NCBI GenBank assembly: GCA_023145435.1
Contig: JAGLDS010000001.1
Coordinates: forward strand, 115,140-160,908
DNA length: 45,769 bases
Direction: 5' to 3'
Source: Clostridiales bacterium
GTDB lineage: Bacteria > Bacillota > Clostridia > DUPQ01
In this document: positions 26,947 to 34,780 of the stretch, in pieces
Layout: every line of letters begins with the position of its first letter
Position numbering within the stretch: position 1 is the first letter of the stretch
Notes under the pieces: generated by a model
Databases searched by the model: none
Seen by the model: only the letters and a program-made list of their open reading frames with translations
What the model was told of the DNA's origin: nothing
Position numbers and translations under genes: made by a program

Positions 26947-28203
26947 ATGTTAGGGTGTAAAAATAAAATTGTACAATTAAAACCATATGATAAACTGTGG
27001 ATAGAACTGTATGAAAGTGAAAAAAATAAAATCATTAATCAAATAGATAATTATATTGTTTCTATTGAACACATTGGTTCAACTTCAATTAAAAATTTAA
27101 TTGCTAAACCAATTATTGATATAGTTATTTCACTTAATAGTGTAAAAAAATATAAAAAAATAGCTAGAAAAATGGTTGATATAGGTTATGAATTTAAAGG
27201 TGAAGGTGGAATTAGCGGACGACTTTTCTTTATCAAACAAGATAGTAGTAGAACATATTTTCATGTTCATGCCTTTATAAATGGAAGCCAAGAATATATT
27301 AATCATATATTATTTAGAGATTATTTAAGAGTTCACCATCTTTATACCGATGATTATTCTAAATTAAAACTACAACTTTTTGAAAAATTTGAAAATGATA
27401 GATTAGCCTATACTGAGGGGAAAAATGAATTTATTAAAAAAATTCTTGTAAAGGCTAGGAATAAATACGAAAAGTATCAAAAAGAATATAATCAGCCTTT
27501 TAAAGGATGGGATTTTTCTTATATAAAAAAAAGAATGACCAATGAAGAAGTTGATTGGAAATATCAAAAAATAATTGAAAAGTATTTACCTAATATTAAT
27601 TGTTTACTTGATATGGGAACAGGTGGAGGTGAAGTGCTCTCTTCAATAAAAGGGCTACCTTTATGTACAATTGCTACAGAAGGTTATCGTCCTAATGTGT
27701 CTATAGCTAAGAAGAAGCTAGCTTCTCTTGGGATTAAAGTAGTTAGAGTAAATAAAGGAAATCAATTACCATTACAAAATAATAAGTTTGATTTAGTGAT
27801 CAATAGACATGAAAGTTATGATCCTAAAGAGGTTTACCGTGTTCTAACTCCAAATGGAATATTTATTACACAACAAGTTGGAGGAAAAGAATGTCATGAA
27901 TTAAATGACTTTTTAGGAACTCATTGTAATCTAGAATATGATTTTTGGAATCTTTCATATGCAATAAATCAGATAAGTGACTACTTGAAAATAAGTGAGT
28001 CAAAAACACAGTATCTACAAACAACATTTTTAGATATTGGGGCCGTTTTGTATTATCTTAAAGCTGTTATGTGGCAAATACCACAATTTACAGTTCTAGA
28101 ATATTTTGAAAAATTAATATTACTAGAACAATATATAAGTGAAAATAAAAAATTTACTTGTACATCAGAAAGATTTCTAATAATTGGAAGAAAAACAAAG
28201 TGA
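26947..28203 (+). CDS. GrpB domain fused to SAM-dependent methyltransferase
   Basis: This 418-residue protein joins two domains in one uninterrupted frame. Residues 1-170 match the GrpB/UPF0157 family of the nucleotidyltransferase superfamily: VQLKPYDKLW, EHIGSTSI (42-48), KPIIDIVI (54-61) and a YFHVHAF histidine pair (106, 108). Residues about 185-418 are a class I methyltransferase with motif I LLDMGTGGGEV (221-230), an acidic TEGYRPN motif II, and a FDLVINRHESYDP motif IV. The ATG follows AAGGAG. No operon partner is close. GrpB domains usually occur alone or on other partners, so this fusion may pair transfer to a small molecule with methylation; the substrate is unknown. Confidence 0.88.
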   Translation: MLGCKNKIVQLKPYDKLWIELYESEKNKIINQIDNYIVSIEHIGSTSIKNLIAKPIIDIVISLNSVKKYKKIARKMVDIGYEFKGEGGISGRLFFIKQDSSRTYFHVHAFINGSQEYINHILFRDYLRVHHLYTDDYSKLKLQLFEKFENDRLAYTEGKNEFIKKILVKARNKYEKYQKEYNQPFKGWDFSYIKKRMTNEEVDWKYQKIIEKYLPNINCLLDMGTGGGEVLSSIKGLPLCTIATEGYRPNVSIAKKKLASLGIKVVRVNKGNQLPLQNNKFDLVINRHESYDPKEVYRVLTPNGIFITQQVGGKECHELNDFLGTHCNLEYDFWNLSYAINQISDYLKISESKTQYLQTTFLDIGAVLYYLKAVMWQIPQFTVLEYFEKLILLEQYISENKKFTCTSERFLIIGRKTK

Positions 28204-28231
28204 ATATCATATTTTTGTAAAACAAGCACAA

Positions 28232-28275
28232 GCTTAGCTAAGCACTCTCCCACCTAAAAGATGGGAACTTCTTAT
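28232..28275 (+). other. Possible IS200/IS605-type end remnant
   Basis: A 12-bp palindrome GCTTAGCTAAGC (28232-28243) is followed by CACTCCCACCT-AAA-AGATGGG, a 7-bp stem with one mismatch (28249-28265), then AACTTCTTATCGAC. This resembles the subterminal hairpin and flank found at the 3' end of tnpB/IS605-family elements in Bacillota. No transposase frame is present, so if genuine it is a relic. A plain terminator is less likely because no T-run follows. The remainder of the 236-base gap to typA shows only the typA promoter. Confidence 0.35.
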
Positions 28276-28382
28276 CGACTATGTTAAAAACCTAGAATCA
28301 ACTAATTTCTGTTTTAAGTATATAATAGTAGTTACTTACTTCAATCTATTTATGGTAATTATAATTATGATTCTTAATTAAG

Positions 28383-28410
28383 TTGCATATTCTTATAAAT
28401 AGGGTATAAT
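28383..28410 (+). promoter_or_regulatory. Promoter of typA
   Basis: TTGCAT (28383-28388), a 16-base spacer and TATAAT (28405-28410), about 30 bases before the start. A 10-bp palindrome CTTAATTAAG abuts the -35 on its upstream side. Confidence 0.6.
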
Positions 28411-28439
28411 CTTTAAGGACTTATAAAAGGAGAAAAAAA

Positions 28440-30251
28440 TTGGATATAAGAAATGATTTACGAAATATAGCTATTATTGCTCATGTTGACCATGGAAAAA
28501 CCACATTAGTTGACGAAATGTTAAAACAGAGTGGAATATTTAGAGAAAATGAACATATTGATGAGAGAGTGATGGATTCAAACGATCTTGAGAAAGAACG
28601 TGGAATTACAATATTTTCAAAAAATACTGCAATAGATTATAAAGGTATTAAAATAAATATTATTGACACACCAGGTCATGCTGACTTTGGCGGAGAAGTT
28701 GAGAGAATACTTAGAATGGTTGATGGCGTACTATTATTGGTAGATGCTTTCGAAGGGCCAATGCCACAAACACGTTTTGTATTAAAAAAAGCCATGGAGT
28801 TAAATTTAAAACCCATAGTTGTTATTAATAAAATTGACAGACATGATTCTAGAGCGGAAGCAGTGTATGATGAAATCATAGATTTGTTTATAAATCTTGA
28901 TGCAAATGACGATCAATTAGATTTTAAAGTAATTTATGCATCATCTAGAGATGGTTATGCAATGTACAAACAAAATGATGAACCAAAAAATTTACTACCA
29001 CTTTTTGAAACGATTATTAGTGAGATACCAAAACCAAAGGGATTTATAGATCACCCATTACAAATGCTTGTATCAAATATTGCTTCAGATAAATATATAG
29101 GGCGAATGGCAATTGGACGAGTTGAGAGAGGTTCAATAACTGAAGGTCAAGAAATTGCTATTTGTAGAAAAAATGGAGCTATTGAAAAAGGAAAAGTGGT
29201 TAACTTATTTACCTTTCAAGGATTAACACGTAAAAAAAGCGAAAAAGCACAAATAGGTGATATTATTAGTGTGTCGGGTATTGAAGATATTAATATTGGC
29301 GAATCAATTTGCCAATTAGATAAACCAGAAGCGCTAGATTTTGTTGATGTTGATGAACCAACAATTTCAATGGTATTTTCTGTTAACGATTCCCCCTTCG
29401 CAGGGACTGAAGGACAGTTTGTAACATCAAGACATTTACGAGATCGCTTATATAAAGAATTAGAAAATAATGTGGCACTAAAAGTTGAAGAAACTGATAC
29501 TACCGATAGTTTTAAAGTGTTTGGTAGAGGAGAGCTTCATTTATCAATATTAATAGAAACTATGAGAAGAGAAGGATTTGAATTCCAGGTGTCGAAACCT
29601 TCAGTTGTTATAAAAGATATAGATGGTCAAAAATACGAACCAGTTGAATACTTAGTTATTGATGTACCTGAAAATTTTGTTGGGGCAGTAATGAAAAAAC
29701 TAGGTGAAAGAAAAGCTGAAATGATTCATATGGAACACGGAGTTAAAGGGTCATCTAGAATTGAATTTAAAATTCCTGCAAAAAACTTAATTGGATATTA
29801 TGGCGAGATGCTAACAGACACAAAAGGTAATGGTGTTATGCATCATACCTTTGATGGTTTTGAACCATTAACTGGGAAAATTGTCACACGAAGTAGGGGT
29901 TCTATGGTAGCTTTTGAGCGAGGAGAAGCGGTTCAATATGGATTGTTCTATGCGCAAAAACGTGGTGAACTATTTATAACAGCTAAAACTAGAGTTTATC
30001 AAGGTATGGTTGTTGGGCAAAATGCTAAAAGTGATGATATTGATGTTAATGTGTGTAAGAAAAAACAACAGACTAATGTTCGTTCATCTGGAGCAGATGA
30101 AGCACTTAAATTAGTAACAGCTAAAATTTTAAGTTTAGAAGAATCATTAGAGTTTATTGGAGATGATGAATTAGTTGAAATCACACCTCAATCAATAAGA
30201 ATGAGAAAAAAATTCTTAGACCCAATAAAACGAAAGAGAATGAGTAGATAA
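28440..30251 (+). CDS. typA: Translational GTPase TypA/BipA
   Basis: TypA/BipA is an EF-G-like GTPase that binds the 70S ribosome and supports 50S assembly and stress growth. The 603-residue chain has G1 AHVDHGKT (14-21), G2/G3 ERGITI and [11 protein letters not shown]4 NKIDR, and the family-specific C-terminal domain with [24 protein letters not shown]. It starts at TTG after AAAAGGAGAAAAAA. It is followed by its own terminator, so it is monocistronic. Confidence 0.97.
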   Translation: MDIRNDLRNIAIIAHVDHGKTTLVDEMLKQSGIFRENEHIDERVMDSNDLEKERGITIFSKNTAIDYKGIKINIIDTPGHADFGGEVERILRMVDGVLLLVDAFEGPMPQTRFVLKKAMELNLKPIVVINKIDRHDSRAEAVYDEIIDLFINLDANDDQLDFKVIYASSRDGYAMYKQNDEPKNLLPLFETIISEIPKPKGFIDHPLQMLVSNIASDKYIGRMAIGRVERGSITEGQEIAICRKNGAIEKGKVVNLFTFQGLTRKKSEKAQIGDIISVSGIEDINIGESICQLDKPEALDFVDVDEPTISMVFSVNDSPFAGTEGQFVTSRHLRDRLYKELENNVALKVEETDTTDSFKVFGRGELHLSILIETMRREGFEFQVSKPSVVIKDIDGQKYEPVEYLVIDVPENFVGAVMKKLGERKAEMIHMEHGVKGSSRIEFKIPAKNLIGYYGEMLTDTKGNGVMHHTFDGFEPLTGKIVTRSRGSMVAFERGEAVQYGLFYAQKRGELFITAKTRVYQGMVVGQNAKSDDIDVNVCKKKQQTNVRSSGADEALKLVTAKILSLEESLEFIGDDELVEITPQSIRMRKKFLDPIKRKRMSR

Positions 30252-30279
30252 GCTATTAATACTAATTAATAAAAAGTAA

Positions 30280-30306
30280 AGTCCGATACTGGTTATCGGT
30301 CTTTTT
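30280..30306 (+). terminator. Rho-independent terminator after typA
   Basis: Stem CCGATA/TATCGG (extended to 9 pairs with one mismatch), loop CTGGT, followed by TCTTTTT. Confidence 0.75.
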
Positions 30307-30401
30307 ATATAGAAAAAAATAAAAAAATTGGTAAAAATTGACTGGCATAATATATAATAGAGTAGTATGATGAATTTCGAGCAAAAATTTTTGGAGTTAG
30401 A

Positions 30402-31118
30402 ATGTTGAAAAAAACTATACTACTACTATTATCAATTAGTATATTGTTGTTTTTTATAGGCTGTGGAAAAGAACAGTCTAGTAATTTAACTTATGTTGCA
30501 GTTGATGATAATTATATAAGTAAACAATTAATCAAAAATGATGAATCGTGTGAAATGGTTCAAAAATCTTTAGTTTTTGAAGATGAGATTGACGAACAAG
30601 AAAAGCAAATATTTATTGCAGGTGCAAATATGATTGCTGATTTTTTTCATATGGAGAGTAATAGTAGAAAATTTACTGATAATGATATTTTTGATATGGG
30701 CGATTATGCTATTGTTAATATACCAACAGATTATATATTTATTACAGCTAGAATATCTTATGAAGATTTAGAAGTATTTTTATTAGACTGTGAGTTATAT
30801 GCTTTCACTCAATATTTATATGAAAAAATTGACAACTATTCTCCTGAAAAAATAAATGAATATGGATTATATAAGTATAAACAAGATCCAATTAATGAAT
30901 TATATGCTAAACGTGTAATTGAAGAGTTTGTTAAAGAAACACCATTATCAAATACAAAACTTATACTAGAAAATGTTACTTTTGAATATAAATATGATAC
31001 TAGAGAAAAAGAATATTATACCTTTGAATATTTTTATGTTAATGAACAAACAAAATTTGAGAGAATTTTTATTAAGGTAGATGCTTATATGCGAAAAGTT
31101 GTACAAATTTCAAAATAA
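30402..31118 (+). CDS. Putative lipoprotein of unknown function
   Basis: The 238-residue product begins with KK, a hydrophobic stretch, and a lipobox ending in C21 (LFFIGC), so it should be lipidated and anchored outside the membrane. The rest is acidic and aromatic-rich with no motif I recognise; YVAVDDNYISKQL and a C-terminal beta-rich part hint at a small folded domain. ATG follows TTGGAG. It is a single-gene unit, closed by a terminator and upstream of the FMN-binding gene. Function unknown. Confidence 0.75.
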   Translation: MLKKTILLLLSISILLFFIGCGKEQSSNLTYVAVDDNYISKQLIKNDESCEMVQKSLVFEDEIDEQEKQIFIAGANMIADFFHMESNSRKFTDNDIFDMGDYAIVNIPTDYIFITARISYEDLEVFLLDCELYAFTQYLYEKIDNYSPEKINEYGLYKYKQDPINELYAKRVIEEFVKETPLSNTKLILENVTFEYKYDTREKEYYTFEYFYVNEQTKFERIFIKVDAYMRKVVQISK

Positions 31119-31122
31119 TATT

Positions 31123-31147
31123 AAAACACCTCACAAGGTGTTTTTTT
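31123..31147 (+). terminator. Rho-independent terminator after the lipoprotein gene
   Basis: Perfect stem AAAACACCT-CACA-AGGTGTTTT followed by further T (seven in all). Confidence 0.88.
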
Positions 31148-31170
31148 CAACTGAACAAATTTTTTAAAAG

Positions 31171-31204
31171 TGATATAATAGTGATGCTTGATAGAACTAT
31201 CAAG
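31171..31204 (+). promoter_or_regulatory. Extended -10 promoter with adjacent palindrome
   Basis: TGATATAAT (31171-31179) is a TGn-extended -10 with a poor -35. Seven bases later the perfect inverted repeat CTTGATAG-AA-CTATCAAG (31187-31204) covers the expected transcript start and touches the AAGGAGG ribosome site. It could be an operator or a 5' stabilising hairpin that affects initiation. Confidence 0.5.
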
Positions 31205-31213
31205 GAGGGTATC

Positions 31214-31819
31214 ATGAAAAAATTAATTATCACACTAATTGTTATATTAGTGATTGTATTTGCCATAATATTAGGTTTGTATTTATTAACTGACATGTTA
31301 AATCCTGATACTATTCAAATAAACGAAATAAATTTAAAAGGCATTAATAATGGAGCATATCTAGGTATTTATGAAACTAAACTTGTAAAGGCTACTGTTA
31401 CTATTCATATTTATGATGAAAATATTTATAAAATTGATTTGTTACGTCATGAAAATGGCCTTGGGAAAAAGGCTGAGGAAATCTTACATAAAGTAACTTT
31501 AACAAATTCTGTTATGGTTGATCATATATCTGGTGCAACTTATAGTTCAATGGTATTATTAAAATCAGTGGAAGTTGCACTATTAAAAGCACAACCTAAA
31601 CAAGTAGATTTAAGTGAATATAAATTAGTAAAACTTGTGGGAACAATTGATAATAATAGTTTTGAGGGCATATATAATGGAGTAGCTACTGTTTTTAGAT
31701 ATCCTATGATTGAGGATAAAATGGTAGAATTATCAATAAGTGATGGAGATATGATTTATATTATCTGTTCTGTAAATAAAGAGAAACAAAATATTGCAAC
31801 CAAAATCATTAAAAAATAA
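31214..31819 (+). CDS. Membrane-anchored FMN-binding domain protein
   Basis: The 201-residue protein has one N-terminal membrane helix (about 4-25) and an extracytoplasmic FMN_bind domain. The motif DHISGATYSS (103-112) matches the site where ApbE attaches FMN covalently in RnfG, NqrC and related carriers, so it should hold a flavin outside the membrane and pass electrons. ATG at 31214 follows AAGGAGGG; the frame is open 11 codons earlier but those lie in the palindrome region. The Gfo/Idh/MocA gene begins 18 bases later, probably in the same transcript. No Rnf, ApbE or other electron-transfer gene is in the window. Confidence 0.87.
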   Translation: MKKLIITLIVILVIVFAIILGLYLLTDMLNPDTIQINEINLKGINNGAYLGIYETKLVKATVTIHIYDENIYKIDLLRHENGLGKKAEEILHKVTLTNSVMVDHISGATYSSMVLLKSVEVALLKAQPKQVDLSEYKLVKLVGTIDNNSFEGIYNGVATVFRYPMIEDKMVELSISDGDMIYIICSVNKEKQNIATKIIKK

Positions 31820-31837
31820 GACATAAAGGGGATTATT

Positions 31838-33085
31838 ATGGCAGCAAAAATTAAGTTAGGTATCTTAGGGGCAAGAAGAGGGCTATCTTTTTTAAACTTA
31901 GCAAAAAGTAATGAAGAATTAAATTTTGAAGTTAAAGTTATTTGTGATAATTTTCCATACCGTTTAAACAAAGTAAAAGAAGAACATGATATTAAAGTAA
32001 CAGATAATTTTGATGAAATGCTAAAATTTGATATTGATGCAGTAGTTTTGGCAAATTACTTTCATCAACATACTCCATTTGCGATTAAAGCACTAGCAGC
32101 TGGTAAACATGTATTAAGCGAAACCACATCAGCTTCTACTATGAAAGAGTGTGTAGAATTATGTGAAGCGGTTGAGCAATCAGATGCTATATATATGTTA
32201 GCTGAAAATTATGCTTTCTCTAAAATAGGTTTAGCAATGAAACGAGAATATGAAAATAATACCATAGGTGAAACCCTATATGCAGAAGGTGAATATGTTC
32301 ACCCAATTGAAGCTGCTGTTTTTAATTCTCTTTCAATTGGAGAAAACCACTGGAGAAATTGGGCTCCTTCAACATATTATTGTACACATGCTTTGGCACC
32401 TTTAATGTATTTTACAAATACTATACCTGTATCTGTTAATGCTCTATCAATAGCTAGAGAATCGTTATTAGAAGGAACAATGAAACGTTGTGATCCTACT
32501 TCTGTCATATTATGTAGAATGGACAATGGGGCAGTATTTAGACTATATGGATGGAATTCACCTGGACATAGTGTGTGGTATCGTATGCATGGTGATAAAG
32601 GAATGTTTGAAGCTCCTAGACAATATGATGGTGGATATTTTGGTAATGGCCAATTACATATTTCAATAGATTCTTTTAATAATGATGATAAAACTACAGA
32701 TACATATGGATATATACCAAATTGGCCAAAAGAGTTTGAAAAAGCTGGGACATCTGGTCATGGTGGAGGAGATTATGTAGTAACTAAAATATTCTCTGAT
32801 GCTATTAAAAATAATAAAACACCTGAATTTTTTGATGTATATAAAGGCGTAGCTATGTCGGCTGTTGCCATACTAGGTTGGAAGAGTGCCTTAGCTGAAG
32901 GAACACCATTTTCTATACCTGATTTTAAAGATAAAGTAGCAAGAGATAAATATAGAGATGATGACTTATCTCCATTTCCTGACTGTCCTGACAAACCTAA
33001 GATACAAGCAAGTATTCTAGGAGAAAGAACACCTAGTAAAGAAGACAGAGAAAACGCACAAAAGAAATGGGATACTTTAAAATAG
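31838..33085 (+). CDS. Gfo/Idh/MocA family oxidoreductase
   Basis: This 415-residue protein has an N-terminal NAD(P)-binding domain beginning KLGILGARRGLSF and a C-terminal beta-sheet domain, as in dehydrogenases of sugars and inositols. The usual EKP motif (GKHVLCEKP) reads GKHVLSETTSAS at 90-100, so the conserved lysine is replaced by threonine. It is close behind the FMN-binding gene, with AAAGGGG before ATG. No signal peptide: cytoplasmic. The substrate is probably a sugar or sugar derivative; loss of the lysine could mean a changed reaction. Confidence 0.88.
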   Translation: MAAKIKLGILGARRGLSFLNLAKSNEELNFEVKVICDNFPYRLNKVKEEHDIKVTDNFDEMLKFDIDAVVLANYFHQHTPFAIKALAAGKHVLSETTSASTMKECVELCEAVEQSDAIYMLAENYAFSKIGLAMKREYENNTIGETLYAEGEYVHPIEAAVFNSLSIGENHWRNWAPSTYYCTHALAPLMYFTNTIPVSVNALSIARESLLEGTMKRCDPTSVILCRMDNGAVFRLYGWNSPGHSVWYRMHGDKGMFEAPRQYDGGYFGNGQLHISIDSFNNDDKTTDTYGYIPNWPKEFEKAGTSGHGGGDYVVTKIFSDAIKNNKTPEFFDVYKGVAMSAVAILGWKSALAEGTPFSIPDFKDKVARDKYRDDDLSPFPDCPDKPKIQASILGERTPSKEDRENAQKKWDTLK

Positions 33086-33128
33086 AATACAAATATGATA
33101 ATATATTTATAATGGGACAAGGGTATAA

Positions 33129-34685
33129 GTGAACAGAAAGAGTATAAACATGAAGAAAGTTATTAGTATAATATTCATCTTTTCTTTGCTTGCAGGTTGT
33201 AGTGTGAAAACAGGGGATATACTTCCAGGAATATCCTCTGAAGTGCCTTCAATCAGTCAAGATATCACACAAATAACAGATAAAGAGATTGAAGAAATAG
33301 CTATATATATGGAATCATCTGGAAAACCATATACTAACATTCCATCATGGGAATTATATATTGAAGAGCTTACAGGTGTTACATTACATATTGAATATGT
33401 AAAAACGATTGAAGCTATTACTAAACCTGAAACTCCTATTATAGGAGCGATATATAACCAACTAAACAATTTAGCATATTATATAATAGACAATACCGAG
33501 CTAAACCCCTTAAATAAGTATTATGAATTATATAATTGGTATCAGTACATTGACCAAGCCTCAATTGATTTACTAACAAAAGGAGATGATATTTTAGCAC
33601 TTCCTTGCCAATCACAGCCATTTATTCGTGCTAGGTATTACAATAAAGAAATATTAGATAAAGCAAATTTACCAGTTCCAGCAACTGTTAATGAATTTAC
33701 TACATTTTTACAATTTGCTAAAGGGGCTAAACCTGATAACTATCCAATGGTCATAAGTTCACAGAGTGTAACAAGACAATTAAGTGATATCTTTAGAGCA
33801 AATGATGTGTACATTAATACTTTCGAAAATAGTACAATTGCGTATAATCCAAAAACTCAATCTATTGAAGATGGTGTCTTTGCTCCTAATTTTCATGATG
33901 CATATTCATATATTCGATATTTACAAGAAAATCAGTTACTTCATTTTGATAAGATTAATCCGATTAATCCTATATGGAGTTATCCTCTTGCAACAGAGTA
34001 TAGTGTAATTTATAGCAAAAATTATTCATATAAAGATTATGATCGTAGCACTCCTGACTTTGATTATGAAGTTGGTTATTACCTTGAAGGAAGTAATCAT
34101 GAAAAATTAGTAGAGGTGAGAACAATTAATAATTACTACTATTTCCCAAAATCTATAAAAAATATAGATAGATATATGGAGTTGTTTAATGAAGTTATTT
34201 CTAAAAACAACTATTACCTTGATTTGTATTTTGGCATGAGAGATAATGATTATTTTATTGAAGATCAGCAGATAATCCTATCAGATAATAAAAGAAAGAT
34301 ATATACTAGTTTAAGTACTATTGAACCAAATCATTATGAACAGTTAAATGATGTAGAAGGGTTATCATACCTAAATACCATTCCACAAGAATTGTACTAT
34401 CAAAATAATTCGCTTTTAGACATTATCCCATTATCATTTGGTAGCGGTTATTCGATTTTTCACTATCCTCCCACACAATTTGGTGGTAGATATAACGTTA
34501 GTAAAGTTACTGCATTATTTGACCGAAGATTAGATGAATTATCATATGTAGGTCTTGCTCCTATTGATGAAGTAATTAAAGAATACAAAAGTCAATTCAT
34601 GAAAGCGCAGATTGGAGAATACATTAATAAGCTTAATGAACGTATTGGAGCAAGTACTGTGTATGACTATGAATTTTCAGAATAA
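33129..34685 (+). CDS. Extracellular solute-binding lipoprotein (family 1-like)
   Basis: The 518-residue product has a basic start, a hydrophobic stretch and lipobox SLLAGC with C24, then a two-lobed binding-protein fold suggested by ILALPCQSQPFIRARYYNKEILDKANLPVPATVNEF-like spacing, typical of carbohydrate ABC transporter solute-binding proteins. GTG at 33129 has AAGGG 5 bases upstream; an in-frame ATG at 33150 (MKKVISII) with AGAAAGAG is an equally good start. No permease or ATPase genes are near, so it would serve a transporter encoded elsewhere or act as an orphan sensor. Confidence 0.78.
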   Translation: MNRKSINMKKVISIIFIFSLLAGCSVKTGDILPGISSEVPSISQDITQITDKEIEEIAIYMESSGKPYTNIPSWELYIEELTGVTLHIEYVKTIEAITKPETPIIGAIYNQLNNLAYYIIDNTELNPLNKYYELYNWYQYIDQASIDLLTKGDDILALPCQSQPFIRARYYNKEILDKANLPVPATVNEFTTFLQFAKGAKPDNYPMVISSQSVTRQLSDIFRANDVYINTFENSTIAYNPKTQSIEDGVFAPNFHDAYSYIRYLQENQLLHFDKINPINPIWSYPLATEYSVIYSKNYSYKDYDRSTPDFDYEVGYYLEGSNHEKLVEVRTINNYYYFPKSIKNIDRYMELFNEVISKNNYYLDLYFGMRDNDYFIEDQQIILSDNKRKIYTSLSTIEPNHYEQLNDVEGLSYLNTIPQELYYQNNSLLDIIPLSFGSGYSIFHYPPTQFGGRYNVSKVTALFDRRLDELSYVGLAPIDEVIKEYKSQFMKAQIGEYINKLNERIGASTVYDYEFSE

Positions 34686-34700
34686 AATCCATTAGAATAT

Positions 34701-34730
34701 TTGACAAAACAAACATTAAAATGATAGAAT
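34701..34730 (+). promoter_or_regulatory. Strong promoter of the 2-oxoacid dehydrogenase cluster
   Basis: TTGACA (34701-34706) and TAGAAT (34725-34730), 18-base spacer, with TG at 34722-34723 giving an extended -10. The -10 lies within the left arm of the large inverted repeat 34718-34760, so a protein bound there, or the cruciform itself, would block initiation. Confidence 0.75.
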
Positions 34731-34761
34731 CTAACACACAAAGTTAGAATCTATCATTTTT
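34718..34761. repeat. 43-bp inverted repeat (operator and/or terminator)
   Basis: The arms AAAATGATAGAATCTAAC (34718-34735) and GTTAGAATCTATCATTTT (34743-34760) are complementary except for the central base, with spacer ACACAAA. Each arm holds a smaller odd palindrome, TAGAATCTA, centred at 34729 and 34749, exactly 20 bp apart. For transcripts arriving from the upstream lipoprotein gene it is an intrinsic terminator with a T5 tail; for the local promoter it covers -10 and the start point like an operator. Confidence 0.75.
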
Positions 34762-34768
34762 GATAGAT
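34749..34768 (+). promoter_or_regulatory. Second leader hairpin next to E2 ribosome site
   Basis: ATCTATCA-TTTT-TGATAGAT forms an 8-bp stem ending 2 bases before AAGGAGG. It uses the right arm of the larger repeat, so the two hairpins cannot form together. Confidence 0.6.
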
Positions 34769-34780
34769 AAGGAGGAATTT

